Positions 15,661 through 24,724 are shown, counted from the stretch's first letter. The stretch: 64,000 nucleotides of DNA from Rathayibacter sp. SW19 (GCF_030866825.1 NZ_CP133020.1:4402001-4466000), one strand, 5' to 3'. Notes: generated by a model from the sequence alone, not told the origin. A program made the numbers and translations.

Positions 15661-16872
15661 ATGCGAACCCGGTTCGTTCTGATCACGGCAGTTCTCGCCG
15701 CGGTGGTAATGGTGAGCGCCGGCTGCGGCGCCGTCGCGCCAGTAGCACCTGCAATGTCTCACACCACGGGCGGGCCCACGGAGCCTTCGGGGTCGTGGCC
15801 AGGGCAGGTCAGCGCGATCCTGGTGCAGCCGGTCGACAATGCCCAAGTCGTCCGCGGCAGCGACGGAATGGACCACGTCGAATACGGACTCCTCGTCGTC
15901 AACGTATTCAGCGACCCGGTGACGCTGACCGGTGTGACGGTCGTCGGGCCGGGCGGCAAGAAGCTCACGCGGATCGAAGGAGACAAGCTCGCGGTCGCGA
16001 CCCAGTCGCTATACACTCACGCGCCGTCACCCGTCGTCGCCGTGTCGGCGGCCGTGGCGGTGGAAATCGACCTCGTACTGCCGCCGGGCCAGGTGCCGGA
16101 GCAGGTGACACATCGCATCGACTACACACTCCCGAAAGGACTACCGGGCGCCGCGATCATCGATGACCGTAGCGTTCACGGCCCTGAGCTTGCCATCGAC
16201 CGCAGCAAGGCCATCACGATCGCATCTCCGTTGGCGGGCGACGGCTGGCTCGCCACCTCCGCGTGCTGTGCACCCAACGTCCACCGGGATCTTCGGCTCG
16301 CGGCTGACGGGCTCCGCATTGCGACGGCTGAGACCTTCGCCGTCGACTGGGCGCGAGTGAAGGGCGACCGAGTCTACGACGGCACCGGGAGCAGCAACGA
16401 GCAGTTCTACGGCTTCGGGGCCGACGTGCTTGCTGTCGCCGACGGAACGGTCGTCGCAGCCACCGACGGCGCGCCGGAGTCGATCCCGTTCAATTCCAAA
16501 CCGGCAGAGACCAAGGAGGGCTTCGGCGGCAATCAGGTGATCCTGAAGATCGCCCCTGGCGTGTATGCGGCCTACGGTCACTTGCAGCCGGGCAACCTCA
16601 CGGTGCGCGTCGGCGACACCGTCAAGACCGGAGAAGTCATTGCCAAGCTCGGGAACACCGGGCCCTCCCAAGGCCCGCACCTGCACTTCGGCCTACTGGA
16701 CAGGCCCGACCTCTTCGTGGGGCGCAGTCTGCCGTTCGTGTTCAAAAGTCTCACCGTCACCGGCACCGTGGACTTCGCGGCATCGACCGGCGATGAGCTC
16801 GTGATCTCGCCAGCATCGCACAAGGCCCGCATGGCTTATCCGCTCTACGGCACCATTGCCGACTTCCCCTGA
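15661..16872 (+). CDS. Lipoprotein with an M23 (LytM-like) peptidase domain
   Basis: 403 residues from the ATG at 15661 (GGGGAG upstream). Signal peptide with lipobox 'VSAGC' at about 18-22. An N-terminal beta domain (40-190) precedes an M23 domain at about 250-360. 'AAYGHLQPG' and 'GPHLHFGL' supply the usual HxH and preceding His. The first ligand motif HxxxD is degenerate: 'YGFGADVLAVADG' retains the Asp but lacks the His. It may therefore be a non-catalytic regulator or use a different ligand. It is predicted to be anchored on the outer face of the membrane. Confidence 0.82.
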   Translation: MRTRFVLITAVLAAVVMVSAGCGAVAPVAPAMSHTTGGPTEPSGSWPGQVSAILVQPVDNAQVVRGSDGMDHVEYGLLVVNVFSDPVTLTGVTVVGPGGKKLTRIEGDKLAVATQSLYTHAPSPVVAVSAAVAVEIDLVLPPGQVPEQVTHRIDYTLPKGLPGAAIIDDRSVHGPELAIDRSKAITIASPLAGDGWLATSACCAPNVHRDLRLAADGLRIATAETFAVDWARVKGDRVYDGTGSSNEQFYGFGADVLAVADGTVVAATDGAPESIPFNSKPAETKEGFGGNQVILKIAPGVYAAYGHLQPGNLTVRVGDTVKTGEVIAKLGNTGPSQGPHLHFGLLDRPDLFVGRSLPFVFKSLTVTGTVDFAASTGDELVISPASHKARMAYPLYGTIADFP

Positions 16873-16915
16873 TCCGCTGGACTGTCGGGCCCGCCGCGCT
16901 ATCGGACCCGCCCCG

Positions 16916-17866
16916 CTATCGAACCCGTTCGACGACCTGGCGGATCGCAGTCGCGACGAGTGCCGGCTGCTCGACCGCAATGCCGTGACCGCTATGGGTG
17001 TCCGTGATGTGCGTGGCATCCAACGAATGGGCGAGGAGTTCCTGCGCCTGGGTCCACGCCGGCCAGGTCGACGCACCGGGTGTCACGCCGAGATCCCATG
17101 GCCGGTCGGACGAGAGCACGGCGGCCGGAATACGAGGAGCCACCGCGCCTGCCTGGAGTTCTGCGACGCTCGTTTCATAATCAGGCGATTCGGCGTCGGG
17201 TGACTTCGCGTGTGCGGTCGCGTTCGTTGCCATCCAGTTGGACCATTGCATGGGTGTGAGGGTGCTCTTCAGATACACGGATGCCGCATCCACCAACACA
17301 ATGCCTTTCGTCTCGCCCGGGTGTTGCCGCGCGAACTGTTGTGCGATCATCCCGCCCCACGAGGCGCCGACCAGCACGTACGGGCCGGGCTCGCCCGCCG
17401 CGGTCAGGAGCGCCTGGAGGTCGACGACGTCCTGCAGTGCCGTTGTCGGCTGTGCTACGGAGGTCGACCGATCCGGTGCGCCAGACATCAGGGTCGTCCC
17501 TGGCCGGTCGTAGGCGCAGACCCGGCCAGTGCGAGCAAGGGTGTCGAACACCGACTGAGTGCTGGGCGTCGGCGGCGCGGCCGGGTCCGCGGTCGCGACC
17601 GCGCTCATCCACTCGTCGGCGGCGCCGCCGGTGCCCGAGATCAAGACCACCGTCGGGGAGCCGGATCCTCGGCATTCAAGATAGAGCCGGCGCCCGCCTG
17701 GGATGTCGACCGGGCGCGCGAAGTCCGTGCCGGGCGAGGCGCTCGGCGCCGCGGTGAAAGACACTCCCGTGCCACCCTGGTCAGGTGCGTGAGCGGCGCA
17801 TCCGCCTACGAGTGCGACACCGGCTGCGATCGAAGCGAACACCACGGCCCGCAATGCCAGCGACAT
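16916..17866 (-). CDS. Alpha/beta hydrolase lipoprotein
   Basis: 316 residues from the ATG at 17866. Start chosen because 'MSLALRAVVFASIAAGVALVGGC' is a complete lipoprotein signal; a frame open up to 18019 adds only Arg/Ser-rich sequence. The fold shows 'YLECRGSGSPTVVLISGTGG' (oxyanion hole), 'LVGASWGGMIAQQFARQHPG' (Ser elbow) and C-terminal 'HITDTHSGHGIAVEQP' (His). Probably an exported membrane-anchored esterase of unknown substrate. It is convergent with the M23 lipoprotein gene, with 43 bases between stops. Confidence 0.82.
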   Translation of the reverse strand: MSLALRAVVFASIAAGVALVGGCAAHAPDQGGTGVSFTAAPSASPGTDFARPVDIPGGRRLYLECRGSGSPTVVLISGTGGAADEWMSAVATADPAAPPTPSTQSVFDTLARTGRVCAYDRPGTTLMSGAPDRSTSVAQPTTALQDVVDLQALLTAAGEPGPYVLVGASWGGMIAQQFARQHPGETKGIVLVDAASVYLKSTLTPMQWSNWMATNATAHAKSPDAESPDYETSVAELQAGAVAPRIPAAVLSSDRPWDLGVTPGASTWPAWTQAQELLAHSLDATHITDTHSGHGIAVEQPALVATAIRQVVERVR

Positions 17867-18034
17867 GCCTCGCGCAGATCGCGACCGGAGACGCTCCTCT
17901 TTCGGCCTTGATTTCGAGACGCTCGCACGGCCCGACCGACTCTCGCTTCGCTCCATCTCACCTATGCAGCGGGCTGACACCCGCTGCTCCTCACTCAGCG
18001 GAATAGCAACACCACCCATTCACGCAAAACCGGG

Positions 18035-18109
18035 GACTTCGCGCAAGACCGGACCTGCAACCGATTGCCCATCCGGTTTGTCGTCAAAAGTCCGGGCCAG
18101 CGCGAAGTC
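18035..18109. repeat. Inverted repeat GACTTCGCGC / GCGCGAAGTC
   Basis: Ten-base perfect arms about 55 bases apart, in the gap between the hydrolase and the dehydrogenase stop. Possible distal terminator or repeat element; weak evidence. Confidence 0.3.
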
Positions 18110-18146
18110 GTGCACCTGAATCAGCGTAAGGGGTAGGACCCCGCCG

Positions 18147-19640
18147 TCACGCGTTCTGCGGGAACCCCAGGTTGATCCCGCCGTGGCTCGGGTCGAGCCA
18201 CCGACTGGTCACAGCCTTGGCGCGTGTGAAGAACCGCACGCCCTCGGTGCCATACGCGGTGGTGTCGCCGAACATCGAATCGTTCCAGCCGCCGAACGAG
18301 AAGTATGCAACCGGCACAGGGATCGGCACGTTGATGCCGATCATGCCGACCTGCACCTCACGTTGGAAGCGCCGTGCGGCACCCCCGTCGTTGGTGAAGA
18401 TCGCCGTGCCATTGCCGTAGTGCACGTTGTTGATGATGTTCAGGCCCTCTTCATAGCCGGACACTCGCACAACAGAGAGCACCGGGCCAAAGATCTCGTC
18501 GGTGTATACCTTCGAGGTCACCGGCACACGGTCGATCAGTGTCGGGCCGAGCCAGAAGCCGTCGGCGTCGCCGTCTGCCTTCACGTCACGACCGTCCACC
18601 ACAACGGATGCGCCGTCCTCGGTCGCCAAATCGATGTACGACGCGACCTTGTCACGATGCACTGCGGTGATCAGCGGCCCCATGTCGCAGCCGCGACGTC
18701 CGTCTCCGGTCGTGAGTCCGGACATCCGCTCGGTGATCTTCGCGATGAGCTCGTCGGCCACAGTGTCGACGACCAGCAGCACGCTGATAGCCATGCAACG
18801 CTCGCCGGCCGAGCCGAAGCCTGCATTGACGGCAGCATCCGCGGTCACGTCGAGGTCGGCATCCGGCAGCACGAGCATGTGGTTCTTCGCGCCGCCCAGC
18901 GCCTGCACGCGCTTGCCGTTCTTCGATGCGGTCTCGTAAATGTATTTCGCGATCGGCGTCGAGCCGACGAAGGAGATCGAGGCGACATCCGGATGCTCAA
19001 GCAACGCATCCACTGATTCCTTGTCTCCGTGCACCACGTTCATCACACCGTCCGGCAGCCCGGCCTCCTGCATGAGTTTTGCCAGCCACACCGACGAAGA
19101 CGGGTCCTTCTCGCTCGGCTTCAACACCACCGTGTTGCCCGCCGCGATCGCGATCGGGAAAAACCACAGCGGCACCATCGCCGGAAAGTTGAACGGCGTG
19201 ATGATGCCGACCACGCCGAGCGGCTGCCTGGTCGAATAGACGTCGACGCCGGTCGACGCGTTCTCCGTGTACTCGCCCTTGGCCAGATGCGGCAGGCCGA
19301 GCGCGAATTCGACGACCTCGAGTCCGCGAGTGATCTCACCGAACGCGTCGGAGAGCACTTTGCCGTGCTCCGAGGTGAGGATCTCCGCAAGCTCCTGACG
19401 CCGCGCGTTCAGCAGTTCACGAAAGTTGAACATCACCTGCAGGCGTTTCGCCCAGGAGGTGTCGCTCCAAGCGGGAAAAGCCGCGCGTGCGGCAGCGACC
19501 GCGGTGTCGACATCCGCTGCGCTGCCCAGGCGCACCTGCTTCTCGGCGACGCCCTTTGCGGGGTCGTAAACGGGTGCAGAGCGAGTCGATTCGCCTTCGA
19601 CGGAGGTGCCGTCGATCCAGTGGTTGATGAAGTCGGTCAT
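18147..19640 (-). CDS. mmsA: CoA-acylating (methyl)malonate-semialdehyde dehydrogenase
   Basis: 497 residues. Aldehyde dehydrogenase fold with 'ITPFNFPAMVPLWFFPIAIA', 'NTVVLKPSEKDPSSS', the NAD region 'ISFVGSTPIAKYIYE' and the catalytic Cys in 'GFGSAGERCMAISV', all typical of MmsA. Converts malonate semialdehyde (from beta-alanine) or methylmalonate semialdehyde plus CoA to acetyl- or propionyl-CoA with CO2 release. As last gene of the pyrimidine catabolic operon it would finish uracil and thymine degradation. 18 bases separate it from the aminotransferase. Confidence 0.92.
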   Translation of the reverse strand: MTDFINHWIDGTSVEGESTRSAPVYDPAKGVAEKQVRLGSAADVDTAVAAARAAFPAWSDTSWAKRLQVMFNFRELLNARRQELAEILTSEHGKVLSDAFGEITRGLEVVEFALGLPHLAKGEYTENASTGVDVYSTRQPLGVVGIITPFNFPAMVPLWFFPIAIAAGNTVVLKPSEKDPSSSVWLAKLMQEAGLPDGVMNVVHGDKESVDALLEHPDVASISFVGSTPIAKYIYETASKNGKRVQALGGAKNHMLVLPDADLDVTADAAVNAGFGSAGERCMAISVLLVVDTVADELIAKITERMSGLTTGDGRRGCDMGPLITAVHRDKVASYIDLATEDGASVVVDGRDVKADGDADGFWLGPTLIDRVPVTSKVYTDEIFGPVLSVVRVSGYEEGLNIINNVHYGNGTAIFTNDGGAARRFQREVQVGMIGINVPIPVPVAYFSFGGWNDSMFGDTTAYGTEGVRFFTRAKAVTSRWLDPSHGGINLGFPQNA

Positions 19641-19658
19641 GAGAGGATCCCTTGTTTG

Positions 19659-20972
19659 CTATTCGATCGAGGTCAGCGCGTCGTCATAGATCGCCATGGC
19701 CTCTGCGACCTCGGCGTCTGTGACAATGCACGGCGGCACGACGTGCACCCTGTTGTCTTGAATGAACGGAAGCATGCCGCGCTCGAGCAGCCCAGCCTTC
19801 AGCGCGCCCATCTTCGCGGCCGCGAGCGGCTCGCGGGTGTCGCGATCGGCGACCAGTTCGACCGCCCAGAACACGCCTTCGCCGCGCACCTCACCGATTG
19901 ACGGATGCTTGTCGGCCAGTTCCGCAAGACCCGGACCGATCGCGTCGGCGCCGACCCGAGCGGCGTTCTCGACGATGCCCTCGGCCTTCATGGCGTCCAG
20001 GGTTGCAATAATCGAGCCCATCGCAAGCGGATGCCCGCTGTAGGTGAGGCCGCCGGGGAAGACGGTGCTGTCGAAGTCGTGAGCGATCGCATCCGAAATG
20101 ATGACACCGCCGGCGGGCACGTAGCCCGAGTTCACACCCTTGGCGAACGTGATCAGGTCGGGGGTTACGTCGTAGCCCTGGAAGCTGAACCAGCGGCCGG
20201 ACCGGCCGAAGCCCGCCATCACCTCGTCGAGGATCAGCACCAGGTCATAGCGGTCGGCAAGTGCGCGAACACCGGCCAGATAGCCGGGCGGCGGAATGAG
20301 CACACCGGCCGTGCCGGGGATCGATTCGAGCAGGATGCCGGCGATCGACGCCGGCCCCTCAGACTGGATCACGCGCTCCAGGTGGCGCAGGGCCCGCTCG
20401 CTCTCCTGTTCCGGTGTTGACGCCCAGAACTCGCTGCGATACAGGTACGGCCCGAAGAAGTGTGCGTGCCCGCGCGCGTATTGGTTCTGCACGCGCCGCC
20501 AGTCGCCCGTCGCAACGATGGCTGCACCCGTGTTGCCGTGGTATGAGCGGTAACTGGACAAGATGGTGTCGCGCCCCGTGTGCAGGCGAGCGAGCCGGAT
20601 TGCGTTCTCATTCGCATCCGCGCCGCCATTGGTGAAGAAGACCTTATTGAAGCCGTCGGGCGCGAGATCGACGATCCGTTGCGCGGCTTCGCCGCGTGAG
20701 AGGTTGGCCGTCGCTGGCGCAATGGTGGCCAACTGCTCGGCCTGGCGCTTGATGCCTTCGATGACGGCCGGATGCTGGTGCCCGATATTCAGGTTCACCA
20801 ACTGACTCGAGAAGTCGAGATACTGCTTGCCGTCGAAGTCCCACGCGCGGCATCCGCTGCCGCCGGCAATCACCAGCGGATTGCGCCCCGCCTGTGCGGA
20901 CCAGGAGTGGAAGACATGGGCGACGTCCAGGTCATGGGCGCGTTGCCCGTCGGCCGGATTCAGGTCGTTCAT
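19659..20972 (-). CDS. Class III omega-aminotransferase (probable beta-alanine:pyruvate type)
   Basis: 437 residues. PLP-fold type I: 'LILDEVMAGFGRSGRWFSFQGY' (Asp contacting the pyridine N) and Lys in 'LITFAKGVNSGYVPAGGVI'. Substrate assignment rests on context: it lies between dihydropyrimidinase/ureidopropionase genes and MmsA, so it should convert beta-alanine (or 3-aminoisobutyrate) to the semialdehyde. Its ATG is in an ATGA overlap with a 32-codon Asn-rich frame, whose last codons also contain its ribosome site (AAGGGAG). Confidence 0.9.
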   Translation of the reverse strand: MNDLNPADGQRAHDLDVAHVFHSWSAQAGRNPLVIAGGSGCRAWDFDGKQYLDFSSQLVNLNIGHQHPAVIEGIKRQAEQLATIAPATANLSRGEAAQRIVDLAPDGFNKVFFTNGGADANENAIRLARLHTGRDTILSSYRSYHGNTGAAIVATGDWRRVQNQYARGHAHFFGPYLYRSEFWASTPEQESERALRHLERVIQSEGPASIAGILLESIPGTAGVLIPPPGYLAGVRALADRYDLVLILDEVMAGFGRSGRWFSFQGYDVTPDLITFAKGVNSGYVPAGGVIISDAIAHDFDSTVFPGGLTYSGHPLAMGSIIATLDAMKAEGIVENAARVGADAIGPGLAELADKHPSIGEVRGEGVFWAVELVADRDTREPLAAAKMGALKAGLLERGMLPFIQDNRVHVVPPCIVTDAEVAEAMAIYDDALTSIE

Positions 20973-21067
20973 GACTGCTCCCTTGCGTTGTTGGGGCCCG
21001 CGTTGTTGCGGCTTGCGTTGTTGTGATTCGTGGCGGTGTTCGTGGCTGTGTTCACATCGTTGTTCAT
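20969..21067 (-). CDS. Candidate 32-residue Asn-rich micro-ORF bridging two operon genes
   Basis: ATG at 21067 overlaps the oxidoreductase stop (ATGA), and its own TGA overlaps the aminotransferase ATG (ATGA). The product starts MNNDVNTATNTATNHNNASR and ends NNAREQS, with 11 Asn in 32 residues, built on AACAACGC repeats. There is no known family. It may serve mainly to carry ribosomes across a repeat-expanded junction. Confidence 0.45.
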   Translation of the reverse strand: MNNDVNTATNTATNHNNASRNNAGPNNAREQS

Positions 21068-22092
21068 GACTTTGCCACCACGTGCTGCGAGAGCGCCGGG
21101 ATCACAGTCTCCCCATAGACGCGCAACGTCTCTTCCTTGTTGTCGTGCTGCAGGTAGCCTGCGAACTGGTGCACCCCGAGTTCTTTCAGCCGCGTGAGTT
21201 TCTCGATGTGGTCATCCGCAGTGCCGAGCACGCAGAATCGGTCGACGATCTCATCGGGCACGAACTGGGTGTGGGTGTTGCCGGCGCGGCCGTGCTCGTT
21301 GTAGTCGTAGCCCTCACGGCCGGCGATGTAGTCGGTGAGCGCCTGCGGAATCGCGCCGCCGGTGCCGTATTTCGCCACGATGTCGGCCACGTGGTTGCCG
21401 ACCATCCCACCGAACCAGCGGCACTCCTCGCGCATGTGCGCTCGCGATTCTTCGGAGCCGTCACCGATGTACATCGGAGCCGCAACGCAGAACTTGACGG
21501 ACATGGGATCCCGGCCGGCGTTGGACGCGGCATCCCGCACGGTCTTGATCATCCACGCGGCAATGTCGACATCCGCCAGCTGCAGGATGAAGCCGTCGCC
21601 GACCTCACCGGCGAGTTTGAGCGCGAGCGGCCCGTATGCCGCGACCCACATCTCGAGAGACGAGCCGTGGCTCCACGGGAATTGCAGCGTCGCACCGTTG
21701 TATTCGACCGGGCGGGAGTTCGCGAGTTCGCGAATCACATGGATCGATTCGCGTAGTGTCTTCAGCGTCGTCGGTGCACCGTTGGTGACCCGCACGGCCG
21801 AGTCGCCGCGGCCGATGCCGCAGACTGTGCGGTTGCCGTACATCTCGTTGAGCGTCGCGTACGTTGACGCAGTGACCGTCCAGTCTCGCGTCGCCGGATT
21901 GGTGACCATGGGGCCGACGATGATGCGGCTGGTCTCGGCGAGGATGCGGCTGTAGATCACATACGGCTCTTGCCAGAGCAGGTGTGAGTCGAACGTCCAC
22001 GCGTGCGTGAAACCGTATTGCTCGGCGAGCTTCGCGAGATACACCGTGCGCGAGGCCGGCGGGTTGGTTTGAAGTACGACTCCGAAATCCAT
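21064..22092 (-). CDS. LLM-class F420/flavin-dependent oxidoreductase (TIGR03842-like)
   Basis: 342 residues, starting 'MDFGVVLQTNPPASRTVYLA'. Luciferase-like TIM barrel: 'YGFTHAWTFDSHLLWQEPYV', 'RIIVGPMVTNPATRDWTVTASTYAT', 'VCGIGRGDSAVRVTNGAPT', 'WVAAYGPLALKLAGEVGDGFILQ'. It resembles the TIGR03842 group of predicted F420-dependent enzymes often seen beside dihydropyrimidinases. The reaction is unproven; a redox step on a pyrimidine or an intermediate is plausible. No dihydropyrimidine dehydrogenase is in the window, so this gene is a candidate for a missing step (inference). Confidence 0.85.
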   Translation of the reverse strand: MDFGVVLQTNPPASRTVYLAKLAEQYGFTHAWTFDSHLLWQEPYVIYSRILAETSRIIVGPMVTNPATRDWTVTASTYATLNEMYGNRTVCGIGRGDSAVRVTNGAPTTLKTLRESIHVIRELANSRPVEYNGATLQFPWSHGSSLEMWVAAYGPLALKLAGEVGDGFILQLADVDIAAWMIKTVRDAASNAGRDPMSVKFCVAAPMYIGDGSEESRAHMREECRWFGGMVGNHVADIVAKYGTGGAIPQALTDYIAGREGYDYNEHGRAGNTHTQFVPDEIVDRFCVLGTADDHIEKLTRLKELGVHQFAGYLQHDNKEETLRVYGETVIPALSQHVVAKS

Positions 22093-22113
22093 CTTTTTTC
22101 GTCCTTACGTTTC

Positions 22114-22222
22114 CGCTGGTCGAGTAGCGACGCGAGGCACGAGCGCCGCGTATCGAGACCAAGGCATTGGTCTGGAGATCTCGATACACGTGCTCCTGCG
22201 TCGCGCGTTACTCGATCAACAG
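22114..22222. repeat. Dispersed inverted repeat inside the pyrimidine operon
   Basis: CTGGTCGAGTAGCGACGCGA ... GTATCGAGACC ... GATCTCGATAC ... GTTACTCGATCAAC, between dihydropyrimidinase and the oxidoreductase genes. It could form a stem that attenuates or processes the mRNA. Confidence 0.85.
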
Positions 22223-22226
22223 GTCT

Positions 22227-23660
22227 TTAGGTCAGGTATTGGGTCAGGCCACGCTTGATGAAGGCGCCATCGCCGGCGTGCCCGAGATACTGGTTGTCGT
22301 CGATGATGACCCGGCCACGCGAGAGCACCGTGTCGACGTGACCGTCGATCTCGAAGCCTTCCCACGCGCTGTAGTCCATGTTCATGTGATGGGTCTTGCC
22401 CACACCGATCGACGTATGGCCGTTCGGGTTGTAGATCACCACGTCCCCGTCTGCGCCCGGCTGGACGACACCCTTCTTGCCGTACATCCCGAACATGCGC
22501 GCCGGCGTTGTCGAGGTGACCTCCACCCAGCGCGGCAGTGAGATGTTGCCCTCGACGACGCCCTGGTAGAGCAAGTCCATCCGGTGTTCGACCGACCCGA
22601 TGCCGTTCGGGATCTTCGAGAAATCGCCGATCCCCATGTCCTTCTGGCCCTTCATGCAGAACGGGCAGTGATCGGTCGAGACCATCTGCAGATCGTTCTT
22701 GCGCAGCGCCTGCCACATGTGATGCTGATGACCCTCTTCGCGCGAGCGCAACGGGGTCGAGCACACCCACTTGGCGCCCTCGAAACTCCCCCATTCCTCG
22801 CTGGAGGCGCCGAGCTGCTCCTCGAGCGACAGGTAGAGGTACTGCGGGCAGGTCTCGCCGAACACATTCCTGCCCCTCGCACGCGCGGCCGCGATCTGCT
22901 CGACGGCCTGCTTCGCGGACACGTGCACGATGTACAGCGGCGCACCGGTGATGTCTGCGATCATGATCGCCCGGTGCGTGGCCTCTTCCTCCGCCTGCCA
23001 GGGCCGCGTCGTGCCATGGAAATATGGCGAAGTGTTGCCCGCCTCAAGCGCCTGCTTCACGAGAACGTCGATGACCGCACCGTTCTCAGCGTGCATCATC
23101 ATCATGGCGCCATTCTCGGCGCCCTTCTGGAATGCCCGCAGGATCTGCCCGTCATCAGACAGGAACACACCCTTGTATGCCATGAACAGCTTGAAGCTGG
23201 TGACGCCCTCTGCGACGAGTTCGTCCATCGCGGTCAGCGACGAATCCTGCACATCGGAGAGGATCTGGTGAAAGCCGTAGTCGATCGCGCAGTTGCCCGC
23301 GGCCTTCTCGTGCCACAGGTGGTACTGGTCGACGACGTTCTGGTCGGGATACTGCACGATGAAGTCGACGATGCTCGTCGTGCCGCCCCACGCAGCCGCG
23401 CGGGTACCCGTCTCGAACGTGTCGGAGGCGTTCGTGCCGCCGAACGGCATCTCCATGTGTGTGTGCGCATCGATGCCGCCGGGGATCACGTACTTGCCGG
23501 CCGCGTCGATCACGGTGTCAACGTTGTGTTCCACGTCGAAGCCGAGCAGCGTCGACCCGGGTGCCAGCACCGCGGCGATCGTCTCACCGTCGATCAACAC
23601 ATCGGCGGATGCCGTTCCGGTCGCGTTCACGACCGTCCCGTTCTTGATCAGTGTCTTCAT
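22227..23660 (-). CDS. hydA: Dihydropyrimidinase (hydantoinase)
   Basis: 477 residues. Opens 5,6-dihydrouracil/dihydrothymine to N-carbamoyl-beta-alanine or the methyl analogue. Amidohydrolase metal centre: 'GGIDAHTHMEMPFGG' (HxH), 'GVTSFKLFMAYKG' (carbamylated Lys), 'MMMHAENG', 'YIVHVSAKQAVEQI' and 'MVSTDHCPF' (Asp). Length and motifs are normal for the family. It lies downstream of the amidase, separated by a dispersed repeat. Confidence 0.95.
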   Translation of the reverse strand: MKTLIKNGTVVNATGTASADVLIDGETIAAVLAPGSTLLGFDVEHNVDTVIDAAGKYVIPGGIDAHTHMEMPFGGTNASDTFETGTRAAAWGGTTSIVDFIVQYPDQNVVDQYHLWHEKAAGNCAIDYGFHQILSDVQDSSLTAMDELVAEGVTSFKLFMAYKGVFLSDDGQILRAFQKGAENGAMMMMHAENGAVIDVLVKQALEAGNTSPYFHGTTRPWQAEEEATHRAIMIADITGAPLYIVHVSAKQAVEQIAAARARGRNVFGETCPQYLYLSLEEQLGASSEEWGSFEGAKWVCSTPLRSREEGHQHHMWQALRKNDLQMVSTDHCPFCMKGQKDMGIGDFSKIPNGIGSVEHRMDLLYQGVVEGNISLPRWVEVTSTTPARMFGMYGKKGVVQPGADGDVVIYNPNGHTSIGVGKTHHMNMDYSAWEGFEIDGHVDTVLSRGRVIIDDNQYLGHAGDGAFIKRGLTQYLT

Positions 23661-23680
23661 GTCATCCTCTTACTGTTACC

Positions 23681-23796
23681 CGGTGGTTGAGGAGCAGCCG
23701 ACGAAGGAGGCCGCGTCTCGAAACCCGTGTCTTGTGCGGTGCAGGGTCTGGTTTCGAGACGCGTCGCTCGTTCCTCGCGGCGCTCTTGAACCAGCG
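23681..23796. repeat. Dispersed inverted repeat variant inside the pyrimidine operon
   Basis: GGTGGTTGAGGAGC ... GCGTCTCGAAACC ... GGTTTCGAGACGCGTCGCTC ... TTGAACCAGCG. TTTCGAGAC replaces CTCGATAC but the architecture is the same. It separates the amidase and dihydropyrimidinase genes. Confidence 0.8.
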
Positions 23797-23800
23797 CTCG

Positions 23801-24724
23801 TTATGGTTGGGTGATGCGGGTGTAGGAATCGGGGCGGCGGTCACGGTAGAACTGCCAGTCATCACGCACCGCCCGCACCATGTCCAAGTCCAGATCCCGG
23901 ATCACGACCTCCTCATCCTCCCCCGACCCGTACCCGCCGACAATGTTGCCCTGCGGATCCGCGAACTGACTATTCCCGTAAAACGTCACCGCCTCATCGC
24001 CGTACTCGTTATCCTCACGCCCCACCCGGTTCGCCGCCGCCACAAAATACCCATTCGCCGCCGCAGCCGCCGGCTGCTCCAACTCCCACAACCTGTTCGA
24101 CAAACCCGGCTTGGTCGCATTCGGATTAAACACAATCTGCGCCCCACCCAAACCCAACTCCCGCCAGCCCTCCGGGAAATGCCGGTCATAACAGATATAC
24201 ACACCCACCGGCCCCACAGCCGTCGCGAAAACCGGATACCCCAAATTCCCCGGCCGGAAATAGAACTTCTCCCAAAACTTCTCCAAATGCGGAATGTGAT
24301 GCTTACGGTACTTCCCCAGGATGGTCCCGTCCGCATCCACCACCACCGCCGTGTTGTAATACACCCCCGGCTGGTCCTCCTCATAAATCGGCAACACCAT
24401 CACCAGATTCAGTTCCTTGGCCAGGGCGGCGAAACGCTGCACGATCGGCCCATCCGCCGCCTCCGCATACCCGTAATACTTCTTATCCTGCGTAATCCCG
24501 AAATACGGGCCGTAAAACAGTTCCTGAAAACAAATCACCCGCGCACCAGCAGCCGCCGCCTCCCGGGCAAACCCTTCATGCTTATCCAACATCGACGCCT
24601 TATCACCCGTCCACCGCGTCTGCGTAATCGCCGCACGAACAACATTCGAACCCACAGCTGGCGGCGTGCTGTTAGAGGGTGTGCTGTCAGATGGTGTGCT
24701 GCTAGACGGTGTGCTGATAGACAT
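23801..24724 (-). CDS. Beta-ureidopropionase / N-carbamoyl amidohydrolase (nitrilase superfamily)
   Basis: 307 residues from the ATG at 24724, with GAGGAG seven bases upstream. Hydrolyses N-carbamoyl-beta-alanine to beta-alanine, CO2 and ammonia. Catalytic triad in place: Glu in 'ICFQELFYGPYFG', Lys in 'LGKYRKHHIPH', Cys in 'VGVYICYDRHFPEGWRELGL'. The first 20 residues are a Ser/Thr/Pro repeat (STPSSSTPSDSTPSNSTPPA) encoded by a 15-bp array that begins next to the start codon and is absent from typical homologues. First gene of the catabolic operon; its promoter should lie in 24725-24913. Confidence 0.9.
   Translation of the reverse strand: MSISTPSSSTPSDSTPSNSTPPAVGSNVVRAAITQTRWTGDKASMLDKHEGFAREAAAAGARVICFQELFYGPYFGITQDKKYYGYAEAADGPIVQRFAALAKELNLVMVLPIYEEDQPGVYYNTAVVVDADGTILGKYRKHHIPHLEKFWEKFYFRPGNLGYPVFATAVGPVGVYICYDRHFPEGWRELGLGGAQIVFNPNATKPGLSNRLWELEQPAAAAANGYFVAAANRVGREDNEYGDEAVTFYGNSQFADPQGNIVGGYGSGEDEEVVIRDLDLDMVRAVRDDWQFYRDRRPDSYTRITQP
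24663..24722 (-). repeat. 15-bp tandem array at the amidase start
   Basis: Four units of GGTGTGCTGCTAGAC type run up to and into the ATG codon, encoding STPSS-like pentapeptides. Confidence 0.9.
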
